The position numbers and the translations under genes were made by a program. From an uncultured Bermanella sp. (lineage in GTDB: Bacteria; Pseudomonadota; Gammaproteobacteria; Pseudomonadales; Oceanobacteraceae), in contig CAJXIK010000020.1 of the NCBI GenBank assembly GCA_913054445.1, positions 1 to 15,102 of the forward strand: DNA of 15,102 nucleotides, written 5' to 3'. Positions within the stretch are counted from its first letter, which is position 1; every line of letters begins with the position of its first letter. Positions 7,102 through 14,113 of the stretch are shown here, piece by piece. Under the pieces are notes generated by a model. The model did not search any database. It saw only the letters and a program-made list of their open reading frames with translations, and was not told the DNA's origin.

Positions 7102-7404
7102 ATGGGCACCATATGGACAGAGCAGGATCAGGCGTTAGCCCTATTTTACGATGGTGGCCAAGCCCCAGTCATCAGCGATCAGCGGGCGGGTGAGGCCGCC
7201 ACTAAGCTCATAGAGCAAGCCCTGGCCATGGGCATTCCCATCTATGAGAACCCTCAGTTGCTGGAGCAACTAAGTGAATTGCAGACGGGCCAGCAGATTC
7301 CCAGCGAGTTGTATCAATTAATCGCCGAAATTCTCGCCTTTGCGTTCTTCATTCAGGGCAAGGCCCCGCACAATTACCAGCCCGAGGGCGCGGCGAGTCA
7401 CTAA
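7102..7404 (+). CDS. FlhB C-terminal-domain-like protein (FhlB; type III export switch family)
   Basis: This 100-residue protein matches only the cytoplasmic C-terminal domain of FlhB/YscU: ALALFYDGGQAPVISDQRAGEAATKLIEQALAMGIPIYENPQLLEQL, then GQQIPSELYQLIAEILAFAFFI. The membrane half of FlhB and the autocleaved NPTH motif are absent, so it cannot be the export gate itself. Such proteins are usually considered stand-ins for, or modulators of, the cleaved FlhB C-domain. The start is placed at ATG 7102 because GGAGGAG at 7092-7098 then serves as the ribosome site; the in-frame ATG at 7090 overlaps that site. It is probably co-transcribed with the FliK-like gene. Its stop overlaps the acylphosphatase stop by two bases. 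Confidence 0.88.
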   Translation: MGTIWTEQDQALALFYDGGQAPVISDQRAGEAATKLIEQALAMGIPIYENPQLLEQLSELQTGQQIPSELYQLIAEILAFAFFIQGKAPHNYQPEGAASH

Positions 7405-7694
7405 CGTCTCACCTCAAAACCGTTTAATTGACGGTCTAGGCTGGCTGCCTGCTGGGTGATCTCGCTCACCCTAGCCAATACAGGGCCTTTCTGGCACCAG
7501 AGTAACAGCTGACGCAGGGATTCGGCCTCTCCCTGTGCCAATATCTCTACCCTGTCATCCGGCAAGTTTTGCACCCAACCGCATAAATTTAGCTTTTGGG
7601 CTTTCTTGGCAGTAGAGGCACGAAAATAAACCCCCTGAACCTTGCCCGATACCCAAATATGAATTGCTTCGTTTGCCAACGGCAGCGCCTCCAT
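7401..7694 (-). CDS. acyP: Acylphosphatase
   Basis: This small cytoplasmic enzyme hydrolyses acyl phosphates such as acetyl or carbamoyl phosphate. The family signature GKVQGVYFRASTAKKAQ carries the catalytic arginine (residue 25 here), and GWVQNLPDDRVE carries the catalytic asparagine (residue 43). At 97 residues it is close to the usual 90. The start is uncertain. The ATG at 7694 has no clear ribosome site, whereas a TTG at 7679 lies eight bases after a GGAGG formed by the ATGGAGG itself, giving a 92-residue form starting MANEAIHIW. Both keep the whole domain. The gene is convergent with the FhlB-like gene, with overlapping stops, and divergent from the next gene. Confidence 0.93.
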   Translation of the reverse strand: MEALPLANEAIHIWVSGKVQGVYFRASTAKKAQKLNLCGWVQNLPDDRVEILAQGEAESLRQLLLWCQKGPVLARVSEITQQAASLDRQLNGFEVRR

Positions 7695-7785
7695 GGCCTA
7701 GTGATGATCCCCGAGCATATTCCCAACGCATGAAAGCCGTCAATCGTTAACGCAGAATTAAACTCGCTCAAACCACGACGTGCGC

Positions 7786-7791
7786 TATAGT
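7786..7791 (+). promoter_or_regulatory. Candidate -10 box for the hairpin/ODP operon
   Basis: TATAGT lies 34 bases before the ATG at 7826 in the 131-base gap divergent from acyP. No good -35 is present at 16-18 bases. An AAAGGA ribosome site follows, just before the start codon. Confidence 0.3.
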
Positions 7792-7825
7792 AAAGTCATA
7801 TAGTTTTGCAGGTAAAGGAATATTA

Positions 7826-8437
7826 ATGCAGCACGTCTCGTCGCAAATCGCCTCACAGACCGCTGCATCGGCCACCATTTCTGGGCATTTGTTTCGTGCC
7901 AGCCTCATCGCCAAACGCATGGCACTGGCGGCAAAGAACTCTCGGGCCATGGTGCTGCGAGCCGGTGCTAAGGCGGCAGGCTTAAAGGTAATCAGCGATT
8001 ACTTTGACGAGCTGGCCGGTAAGACCATTAGACTCTCCCGCCTCATCAACCAGTCTGCCATCACCATTTCACGCACATCGGTGCGCCAATGGCGTACCCA
8101 AACCTTCCTCGACCGCCTTGCCAAGAGCCAGGCGCGGCTGGAGCCGAGCCAATCCCAGCAGCTTAATGTGGCCGCTGCCAACCGGCAGCTGTTTTTATCC
8201 CATCAGATGCACTCTTTACAGCGCCAATTAATCGAGCTAAAAGATCAACTGGCGGATATTCATCAGTATATGCAGTCGAGTAATGTGGTGGCGGTGACGT
8301 TTCGCCTAGAGGCTACTCAAACCGGCGAATTCCGGCCCATGTTAGAAAACATGGCCGAGACCATCAGCCAACAGAGCAACGACATAAAGGCACATATCAC
8401 CACCAGCCAGAATAAGTTATCGTATTTTCAGGCTTAA
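7826..8437 (+). CDS. Small soluble protein resembling the tip of a chemoreceptor (MCP) signalling hairpin
   Basis: The 203-residue product has no signal peptide or membrane span and is predicted to be mostly helical. Residues 28-75 (from IAKRMALAAKNS to KTIRLSRLIN) align without gaps over 48 residues with the recalled hairpin-tip sequence of E. coli Tsr. Asn38, Arg45, Gly47, Gly52 and the later Leu-Ala pair (63-64) fall on conserved tip positions. However, the two tip glutamates of Tsr (E385, E391) are replaced by Met42 and Ala48, and Phe373 by Lys30. CheA/CheW contacts may therefore be lost or changed. Residues 120-160 look like a coiled coil; the last 50 are unassigned. It is 50 bases upstream of, and probably co-transcribed with, the ODP-like gene. 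The ribosome site is AAAGGA. Function is unknown; an MCP-derived adaptor is inferred. Confidence 0.7.
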   Translation: MQHVSSQIASQTAASATISGHLFRASLIAKRMALAAKNSRAMVLRAGAKAAGLKVISDYFDELAGKTIRLSRLINQSAITISRTSVRQWRTQTFLDRLAKSQARLEPSQSQQLNVAAANRQLFLSHQMHSLQRQLIELKDQLADIHQYMQSSNVVAVTFRLEATQTGEFRPMLENMAETISQQSNDIKAHITTSQNKLSYFQA

Positions 8438-8487
8438 CCACTAAGGAAGTCCGCTCCCTTTAACAATAATAAGGCAAAGGCACGTTC

Positions 8488-9219
8488 ATGGATGCACACA
8501 AACTCTTCGACGATGGTCACCAATGGTATGTATTTGGCCGCGATCCAGAAAAACCCGAAAAGATATTGGATACCAACCAGTACATGATAGTAGATGGTCA
8601 GCGCAGCATCCTGCTCGACCCAGGAGGCATAGAGGTGTTTTCCACCATGTTGGCCTCGGTGCTTAAATACGTCAACATAGAACACCTAACGGACTTATTT
8701 GCCAGCCATCAGGACCCAGATATTATTTCATCTTTGGGCATGTGGGATCAGGTACTACCCGATTCTAGCCTGCACTGTTCTGGCATCTGGGAAGGTTTTA
8801 TTCGTCACTTTGGCATGGACAACATTCAATACAAGCCCATCGCCGACACGGGGGGCCACCTGCGCCTAGAAAGCATCGGTCTGGATTTTATTCCCGCCCA
8901 TTACATGCACAGCTCGGGTAATTTTAATGTCTATGACCCCAAAGCGAAAATACTCTTCAGCGGAGACGTGGGGGCCGCCTTAGAGCCTCCCGGCACCCCC
9001 ATGTTTGTGGAGAATTTTGAACGCCACATTGAGAGCATGCGCTTCTTTCATCAACGCTGGATGCCCAGTAACGAGGCTAAAGCCCACTGGATAAAACGCA
9101 TTCGTAAGCTAGACATAGATATTCTGGCACCACAACACGGGCGTCTGTTTAAAGGCAAGGACGTGCAGCGATTTTTAGATTGGTTTGAACAACTGGACGT
9201 GGGCAGCGCGATTAAGTAG
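8488..9219 (+). CDS. ODP-like metallo-beta-lactamase-fold protein (flavodiiron-type di-metal centre)
   Basis: The 243-residue product is a free-standing metallo-beta-lactamase domain of the flavodiiron/ODP branch, without the flavodoxin domain. Ligand candidates are H74-x-D76-x-D78 (SHQDPD), H141 (HYMHSSGNF), D160 (FSGDVGAA) and H217 (APQHGRLF). The spacing of 18 residues between H141 and D160 equals that in flavodiiron proteins, and the first-cluster-to-H141 spacing also fits. The position after D78, often His in that family, is Ile. ODP proteins are known to bind oxygen at a di-iron site and signal to chemoreceptors; that role is proposed here because the gene directly follows an MCP-hairpin-like gene. 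A hydrolase cannot be excluded. The AAGG-type ribosome site is weak. Confidence 0.85.
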   Translation: MDAHKLFDDGHQWYVFGRDPEKPEKILDTNQYMIVDGQRSILLDPGGIEVFSTMLASVLKYVNIEHLTDLFASHQDPDIISSLGMWDQVLPDSSLHCSGIWEGFIRHFGMDNIQYKPIADTGGHLRLESIGLDFIPAHYMHSSGNFNVYDPKAKILFSGDVGAALEPPGTPMFVENFERHIESMRFFHQRWMPSNEAKAHWIKRIRKLDIDILAPQHGRLFKGKDVQRFLDWFEQLDVGSAIK

Positions 9220-9220
9220 C

Positions 9221-9256
9221 GTGACCTGCCTTACAGGGTAAAAGATGAACGGTCAC
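9221..9256. terminator. Weak inverted repeat between convergent genes
   Basis: GTGACC at 9221-9226 pairs with GGTCAC at 9251-9256, and CCTG/CAGG form a small inner hairpin at 9225-9237. The element fills the 33-base gap between the ODP-like stop and the MHYT-protein stop. No T-tract follows on either strand, so it is at best a weak bidirectional terminator. Confidence 0.25.
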
Positions 9257-11697
9257 TGCGTGCCGGGCCAAGGTGCAGTGGCTTCATACTGCCCAGTCCA
9301 CGCCAGCACCTCGGCTGCCGGCATCGGTCTAGCGATGCCATACCCTTGAGCATAGTGGCAGCCAATCTGCGTTAACAGAACACCGTGATTGGCCGTCTCG
9401 ACGCCTTCGGCAATGACCTTACAATCAAACGCCTTGGCTAAACCTATAATACCCTCTATTAACGCTAGGTCGCCCTTGTCATCGAGCATGTCGCGTACAA
9501 AGGTTTGGTCGATCTTAATCACGTTGGCCGACAAGCTTCGCAGGTGTGTGAGTGATGAGTATCCAGTACCAAAATCGTCGAGGGCCACACTCACCCCAAG
9601 AGCACCTTGGCAACGCTTAATGATGCCGCTGATCGTCGCCAAATCACCCAGTGCACTGCTCTCTAAAATCTCTAACTGTAGGTCGCGAGGATTTACCCTA
9701 GGGTACCGAGCCAACGCCGCGCTTAATTGCTTAAAAAAATCCGCCGACTGCAAGTGATGAGCCGCTATGTTCACGCTGACCTCGAGTGTTAACCCTTGTT
9801 GCTGCCAGCTACCGATTTGGGCCAAGGCTTCGTTGATCACCCAATCTCCAATTTGCACCTCTAAATCCGTTCCCTCAATGTGCGGTAAAAAGTCTAAGGG
9901 AGGAATCAAGCCTTTTTCCGGGTGTATCCAGCGAATCAGGGCCTCGGCACCGTACACTTGAGCGGTCTTCATGTTGACCTTAGGTTGGTAATATAACTTA
10001 AACTCTTGATTGTTCAGTGCCTGCTTAATTTCTTCTAATTGGTGGTGTTTTTGCACCACCTGCTGAGCATCGTCTAGGCTAAACAGCTGACAACCATTCT
10101 TACCCGCCAATTTCGCCTGATACATGGCTTTATCGGCATGGCGTATGAGTGTATCGATATCGCCATCGTCCGCAGGATAGAGTGTCGCACCTAATGAAGC
10201 GCTAATAACCATAGAGTGCCCATCGACCTCATAGGGCTGAACCAGCGCCTCAAGGATGCGGCTTAATAAGGATTCAGCTTGATGAACATGCTCGATATCA
10301 CCCAGCAAGAGGGTAAACTCATCGCCCCCCTGGCGAGAGATAGTATCCTCTTCGCGAAGGTTACCTGCAATGCGCTCAGCCACCGCCACCAACAGCCGAT
10401 CACCAACATGGTGGCCATAGCTATCATTCACGCGTTTAAAATCATCTAGGTCAAGGAAGCAAATGGCCAGCGAGCTCTTGCTCCGCTTGCTATGCGCCAC
10501 GGCCTGCAAAAACCGATCATAAAAAAGCACTCTATTAGGCAGCTTGGTAAGCGCATCGTAGTGCGCCATCAACTTCATCTCGGCTTGCTGCTCTTTACTG
10601 TGGGTGATGTCTGAGAAGATGGCCACATAGTTTACCGTGTTGCCGTTAGTGTTTTTTAGAGCCGATATATCCACGAGTTCGGCGAAGAGCTCACCACTCT
10701 TGTTGCGGTTCCATACTTCACCGTGCCAATGCCCCCGTTCCGTGAGTGACTGCCACATATCTGCATAGAAGGATTGCTCGTGCTTCCCCGAGCGGAATAT
10801 CCTCGGGGTCTGACCTATCACCTCTGCGCTGGAGTAACCCGTTATGGCAGAAAAAGCGGGGTTAACCTCAATAATACGGCCATCAGACTCTGTAATCATG
10901 ATGCCTTCATGGGTATTACTGAAGACACGCGCCGAAAATTTAAGCTCCCTTGCCGTTTGTGTATAACGCAAGATGAGAGGGGTAAGTATTGATATTAGGA
11001 TAATAAAAAGAACCACGATGGCAATGATGACAGCCAGCCCATCTGCGCTCATGCCTTGAGGCGAGTCACTGTGCTTCTCTGCGCCGAAGCTCACGGCAGA
11101 CATCGCGCTATAGTGCATGCCAGAGATGGCTATGCCCATGACGAGTGCGCCGAGCCCCTTTCTCTTGGTGAGCAATTGACTCGCAAAAAGACCGCTGTTG
11201 GCGGCCTCGCTCTGTATCTTTAACGCAAAAATGGCCCCGGCAACGGCAAATAAAACAGACAATATAGTCAATATTTTATCATGCACCATCACGGCATCCA
11301 TTCTCATCGCCGCCATGCCGGTGTGGTGCATTAAACCGATACCTAACCCCAGCAAGAGGCCATGTACGAGCAGGTATTTACACTCGTAATCCGGCAGGGA
11401 CATGAACCTTAAGATGAGGGCCGAGGAAAAAAAAGCAGGAATGATTGAAATGATGGTGATGCCCAAGTCGTAGTAGACGGGTATCGGCAGCGTTAAGGCC
11501 AGCATACCGATGAAATGCATCGCCCAGATGCCACTGCCCATACTCAAGGCACCAAATATGATCCAGCCTATTTTATGCGGCTTATCGCTGGCCGAGGCCG
11601 CTCGCTCTATGATGCCAAACGCCGTAAAGGAGGCGATGACCGCAATCACGATGGATAAGAGAACTAAACTGGTGCTGTATGCCTCACCCAAAAACAT
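9253..11697 (-). CDS. MHYT-PAS-GGDEF-EAL membrane c-di-GMP cyclase/phosphodiesterase
   Basis: From the ATG at 11697 the protein is 814 residues. The N-terminal 245 residues form a seven-span MHYT sensor with three motif copies: AMHFIGM near 60, LMHHTGM near 123 and GMHYSAM near 194. A PAS domain (about 255-365) follows. The GGDEF domain has an intact GGDEF at 457-461 and an RxxD inhibitory site (R448, D451) exactly five residues before it. The EAL domain keeps EAL at 585-587, LEILES, the ALDDFGTGYSS metal loop near 705, KIDQ and AEGVE. Both activities therefore look possible. MHYT domains are proposed to bind a metal and sense O2, NO or CO. A GTG at 11712 would add five residues, but MFLGEAYSTS matches usual MHYT starts. 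It is convergent with the ODP-like gene. Confidence 0.96.
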   Translation of the reverse strand: MFLGEAYSTSLVLLSIVIAVIASFTAFGIIERAASASDKPHKIGWIIFGALSMGSGIWAMHFIGMLALTLPIPVYYDLGITIISIIPAFFSSALILRFMSLPDYECKYLLVHGLLLGLGIGLMHHTGMAAMRMDAVMVHDKILTILSVLFAVAGAIFALKIQSEAANSGLFASQLLTKRKGLGALVMGIAISGMHYSAMSAVSFGAEKHSDSPQGMSADGLAVIIAIVVLFIILISILTPLILRYTQTARELKFSARVFSNTHEGIMITESDGRIIEVNPAFSAITGYSSAEVIGQTPRIFRSGKHEQSFYADMWQSLTERGHWHGEVWNRNKSGELFAELVDISALKNTNGNTVNYVAIFSDITHSKEQQAEMKLMAHYDALTKLPNRVLFYDRFLQAVAHSKRSKSSLAICFLDLDDFKRVNDSYGHHVGDRLLVAVAERIAGNLREEDTISRQGGDEFTLLLGDIEHVHQAESLLSRILEALVQPYEVDGHSMVISASLGATLYPADDGDIDTLIRHADKAMYQAKLAGKNGCQLFSLDDAQQVVQKHHQLEEIKQALNNQEFKLYYQPKVNMKTAQVYGAEALIRWIHPEKGLIPPLDFLPHIEGTDLEVQIGDWVINEALAQIGSWQQQGLTLEVSVNIAAHHLQSADFFKQLSAALARYPRVNPRDLQLEILESSALGDLATISGIIKRCQGALGVSVALDDFGTGYSSLTHLRSLSANVIKIDQTFVRDMLDDKGDLALIEGIIGLAKAFDCKVIAEGVETANHGVLLTQIGCHYAQGYGIARPMPAAEVLAWTGQYEATAPWPGTQ

Positions 11698-11809
11698 GGT
11701 ATTTACTCTCACTGGTTGCCCATGAGTATAGACAATTCCTCGCCATGCAAGCCGCAGCGAAGATACCTACCCGCTCAAACCTGCTAGTATCGCCGCAAAC
11801 AAGCACAAT

Positions 11810-11814
11810 AAAGG
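11810..11814 (+). promoter_or_regulatory. Ribosome binding site that decides the GTG start of the symporter
   Basis: AAAGG lies eight bases before GTG at 11823. The open frame extends up to 11679, but that stretch overlaps the start of the divergent MHYT gene and lacks a ribosome site or membrane character. Confidence 0.6.
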
Positions 11815-11822
11815 TTCCCCCC

Positions 11823-13373
11823 GTGTCTCTACACCCATTAGATATCGCCGCTCTGGTGGCTTATTTGCTGCTGATCAGCGCCATTGGCTTTTATTTTTCA
11901 CGCAAGAACACCAATACCGAAGAGTACTTCGTGGGCGGGCGCTCGTTTTCTGGCTGGGTCATAGGTTTAAGCCTAGTAGGCACCTCCATCAGCTCCATTA
12001 CCTTCTTAGCCTACCCAGGGGACGCCTTTAAGACCTCCTGGATTCGTTTTGTGCCCAACCTAATGCTGCCCCTTGCCATATTGTTTGCCGCCTATTTCTT
12101 CCTGCCGTTTTTTCGGCGCGGCAAGATCACCTCGGCCTATGAGTATTTGGAGGATAGATTTGGCCCGTCCATTCGTGTCTACGGTGCCATTGCCTTCATC
12201 ATCGCGCAAATTGTGCGGGTCAGCATGATCTTGTTTTTATTGTCCTTATTGCTGCAAGAACTCACTGGTTTAAGCGCGACCTGGTGCATCGTCATCGGCG
12301 GCGTGTTTGTGGCCGTGTATACCATCATAGGCGGCATAGACGCGGTGATCTGGACCGATGTAATGCAGACTATAGTGTTGGCGCTGGGCGGGATGCTGTG
12401 CCTATGGGTGATTGTGGATGCCTTGCCCGGTGGCATGACGCAAATTTTTTCGGTGGCCGATGAGTTTAACAAGTTAAGTTTTAGTGTGTTGGAAAATGGC
12501 AACCTCAATGCCATGGGCTGGGAGATTCGCTTCGATGAAAAAACCATCAGCATGATGCTCTTTATCGGCTTGATCGCCTGGTTAACCGAATACAGCTCTA
12601 ACCAAAATACCGTACAGAGATACTGCGCCGCCAAGTCTACCCGTGAGGCGCGCAAGGCCATGTTAGTGGCGGTGCTCAGCTCGCTGCCTATCTGGGCTTT
12701 TTACATGTTTTTAGGCACCGCCCTGTTTGTATTTTTTCAGCAGTTTCCGGCCGTTGCCCCACAAGAAATGCTGGATGGCAGCCGTGCACCGGAACAAATC
12801 CTGCCCTATTTCATCAACCACCACTTACCGGTAGGCGTGGCAGGCTTAGTCATTGCCTCGGCGCTGGCGGCGGCCATGTCATCTTTGGACAGCAGCATCA
12901 ATGCCATCTCCACCGTATCGGTGGTGGATATCTACCGACGCCACTTAAGACCCGACCTAGATGATAGGCACTACCTAAAGGCGGCTTGGGTGATCGCGGC
13001 CATCAGTGCCGTATTGATGATGGGCGGCGCTATTTATCTGGCCAATGCCGACACTAAGACCCTGCAAGATACCGCCACCATCTTGAGCTCTGTCCTCGGG
13101 GGCGGTTTATTGGGCTTGTACTTGATTGGTTTCTTCACACAACAGGGGGATGCACGGGCGGCTTGGGCCGGGTTGGTGGCCACTATGGTATTTACCTCGT
13201 GGACCATCTTGAGTAAAAACGAATTATTGCCCGACAGTTTAAGTGTGCCGTTTGACCTTTATTACACCGGCTTTGTGGGCAACGTGATCATGTTTGTACT
13301 CACCTACCTAGTGGCGCGTTTTTATCTTAAGAATGGCAAGGACCTTAGCGGCTTAACGGTGTGGACGAAGTAG
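11823..13373 (+). CDS. Sodium:solute symporter (SSS/SLC5 family), substrate unknown
   Basis: From GTG 11823 the protein is 516 residues, the normal size for the family, beginning MSLHPLDIAALVAYLLLISAIG with the first membrane span at once. Family marks are EEYFVGGRSFSGWVIGLSLVGTSISS in the first 60 residues, GGIDAVIWTDVMQ near 170-182, SSNQNTVQRY near 258-267, and ALAAAMSSLDSSINA near 345-362. The last supplies the serine pair of the Na2 sodium site. It most resembles the SLC5 branch that includes NIS/SMVT-like carriers, but the substrate cannot be read from sequence. It stands alone, divergent from the MHYT gene, and is followed by REP-like arrays that could terminate its transcript. Confidence 0.92.
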   Translation: MSLHPLDIAALVAYLLLISAIGFYFSRKNTNTEEYFVGGRSFSGWVIGLSLVGTSISSITFLAYPGDAFKTSWIRFVPNLMLPLAILFAAYFFLPFFRRGKITSAYEYLEDRFGPSIRVYGAIAFIIAQIVRVSMILFLLSLLLQELTGLSATWCIVIGGVFVAVYTIIGGIDAVIWTDVMQTIVLALGGMLCLWVIVDALPGGMTQIFSVADEFNKLSFSVLENGNLNAMGWEIRFDEKTISMMLFIGLIAWLTEYSSNQNTVQRYCAAKSTREARKAMLVAVLSSLPIWAFYMFLGTALFVFFQQFPAVAPQEMLDGSRAPEQILPYFINHHLPVGVAGLVIASALAAAMSSLDSSINAISTVSVVDIYRRHLRPDLDDRHYLKAAWVIAAISAVLMMGGAIYLANADTKTLQDTATILSSVLGGGLLGLYLIGFFTQQGDARAAWAGLVATMVFTSWTILSKNELLPDSLSVPFDLYYTGFVGNVIMFVLTYLVARFYLKNGKDLSGLTVWTK

Positions 13374-13387
13374 CTGCCGCTGGCATG

Positions 13388-13590
13388 GTAGGAGGGCACC
13401 CTGTGCCCGAAAGATCGCAGTCCCCACATTGTAGGAGGGCACCCTGTGCCCGAAAGATCGCAGCACCCACATTGTAGGAGGGCACCCTGTGCCCGAAAGA
13501 TCTCAGCCGCCACATTGTAGGAGGGCACCCTGTGCCCGAAAGATCGCAGCCCCCACATTGTAGGAGGGCACCCTGTGCCCGAAAGATCGC
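13388..13590 (+). repeat. REP-like tandem array A: four 43-bp units plus a 31-bp partial
   Basis: Full units run 13388-13430, 13431-13473, 13474-13516 and 13517-13559, with a truncated fifth at 13560-13590. Each begins GTAGGAG, contains the palindrome GGGCAC-CCT-GTGCCC, continues CGAAAGAT, and ends in a short variable tract before CCACATT. The TGTAGGAG-palindrome-CGA layout resembles Pseudomonas REP sequences. Units differ almost only in the six or seven bases after AGAT. There are no unique spacers, so this is not CRISPR. The first unit starts 15 bases after the symporter stop. It may serve as transcript terminator, mRNA 3'-end protector or nucleoid/gyrase site. Confidence 0.9.
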
Positions 13591-13737
13591 TCACAGGGTG
13601 AGCTCGTACAGGTTTATAGCTCACGGGGTGAGCTCGTACAGGTTTATCGCTCACGGGGTGAGCTCGTACAGGTTTATCGCTCACAGGGTGAGCTCGTACA
13701 GGTTTATCGCTCACGGCGTGAGCTCGTACAAGATTGG
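13588..13737 (-). repeat. REP-like tandem array B: five 30-bp units, opposite orientation
   Basis: Units lie at 13588-13617, 13618-13647, 13648-13677, 13678-13707 and 13708-13737, the last one degenerate. A sixth, badly decayed copy (with GGCGAGCTTGC) reaches about 13765. Each holds GCTCAC-(A/G)GG-GTGAGC followed by TCGTACA. Read on the minus strand this is TGTACGAG-palindrome-CGAT, the same layout as array A but inverted. The arrays share ATCGC at their junction. Because 30 is a multiple of three, long open frames cross the array, but they are artefacts. Confidence 0.9.
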
Positions 13738-13768
13738 CTACGTCACGAGGCGAGCTTGCACATTAGAA

Positions 13769-14107
13769 CTAAGAGGCCTTTTTACTCTTCCAAAAGGCCT
13801 GCATGGTTAATATCAGCGCCCCTAAAAATAGGGCCAACATCAGCGGCACCACCCCCTGCATGGCGGCCTTCGAGCCATGGGTGAGCATCTCACCTAGGCT
13901 CACGATGAACGCAGGTGCTAGCGAAAAATTACCATCCACAGTGTGGCTGGCCGGCGTAAACAAAATCACCGCCGCCACCATGCGCGTGTAATTACGCAAG
14001 TCGCCACTCTTCCAGTATTTGCTCAGCTTCACCACACAGTAGTAAAAACCCACTGCCGCGGCTAAGTAAAACAGCCAGGTATATTGGTAGCTTTGGTAAT
14101 ACGCCAT
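13769..14107 (-). CDS. Small hypothetical inner-membrane protein
   Basis: The 112-residue product has clear hydrophobic segments at about residues 9-27 and 85-104, and weaker ones at about 42-52 and 62-74. This suggests two to four membrane spans. The N-terminus is aromatic (MAYYQSYQYTWLFYL) and the C-terminus ends in a basic tail (KSKKAS). The tract RMVAAVILFTPASHTVDGNFSLAPAFIVSLGEML looks conserved in character, but I cannot assign a family. The ATG lies six bases after the ycgN stop, so it should be the last gene of the ycgL-ycgN operon. The gene is convergent with the REP arrays and the symporter. I infer no function. Confidence 0.75.
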   Translation of the reverse strand: MAYYQSYQYTWLFYLAAAVGFYYCVVKLSKYWKSGDLRNYTRMVAAVILFTPASHTVDGNFSLAPAFIVSLGEMLTHGSKAAMQGVVPLMLALFLGALILTMQAFWKSKKAS

Positions 14108-14113
14108 TAACTT

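Noticed and set aside
9221..9256. Strong rho-independent terminator between convergent genes
   Set aside because: The stems are only 4-6 bp, and no T-tract follows on either strand; it is kept only as a low-confidence feature.
11679..11822. N-terminal extension of the symporter
   Set aside because: It overlaps the start of the divergent MHYT gene, lacks a ribosome site, and adds 48 residues without membrane character before the first span.
12179..12661. 160-codon minus-strand frame inside the symporter gene
   Set aside because: It is antisense to a well-supported membrane transporter, and its translation has no recognisable motif.
13322..13714. Minus-strand open frame with repeated VRAHPVSDKP peptides
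   Set aside because: The frame exists because array B has a 30-bp unit; it crosses REP-like DNA and the end of the symporter gene, and has no ribosome site or recognisable domain.
13388..13737. Possible CRISPR array
   Set aside because: The units are strictly tandem, without unique spacers of constant length, and no cas genes are present.
13532..13810. Plus-strand open frame with repeated AHGVSSYRF peptides
   Set aside because: It is the same 30-bp periodicity read on the other strand, running into the 3' end of the membrane-protein gene.
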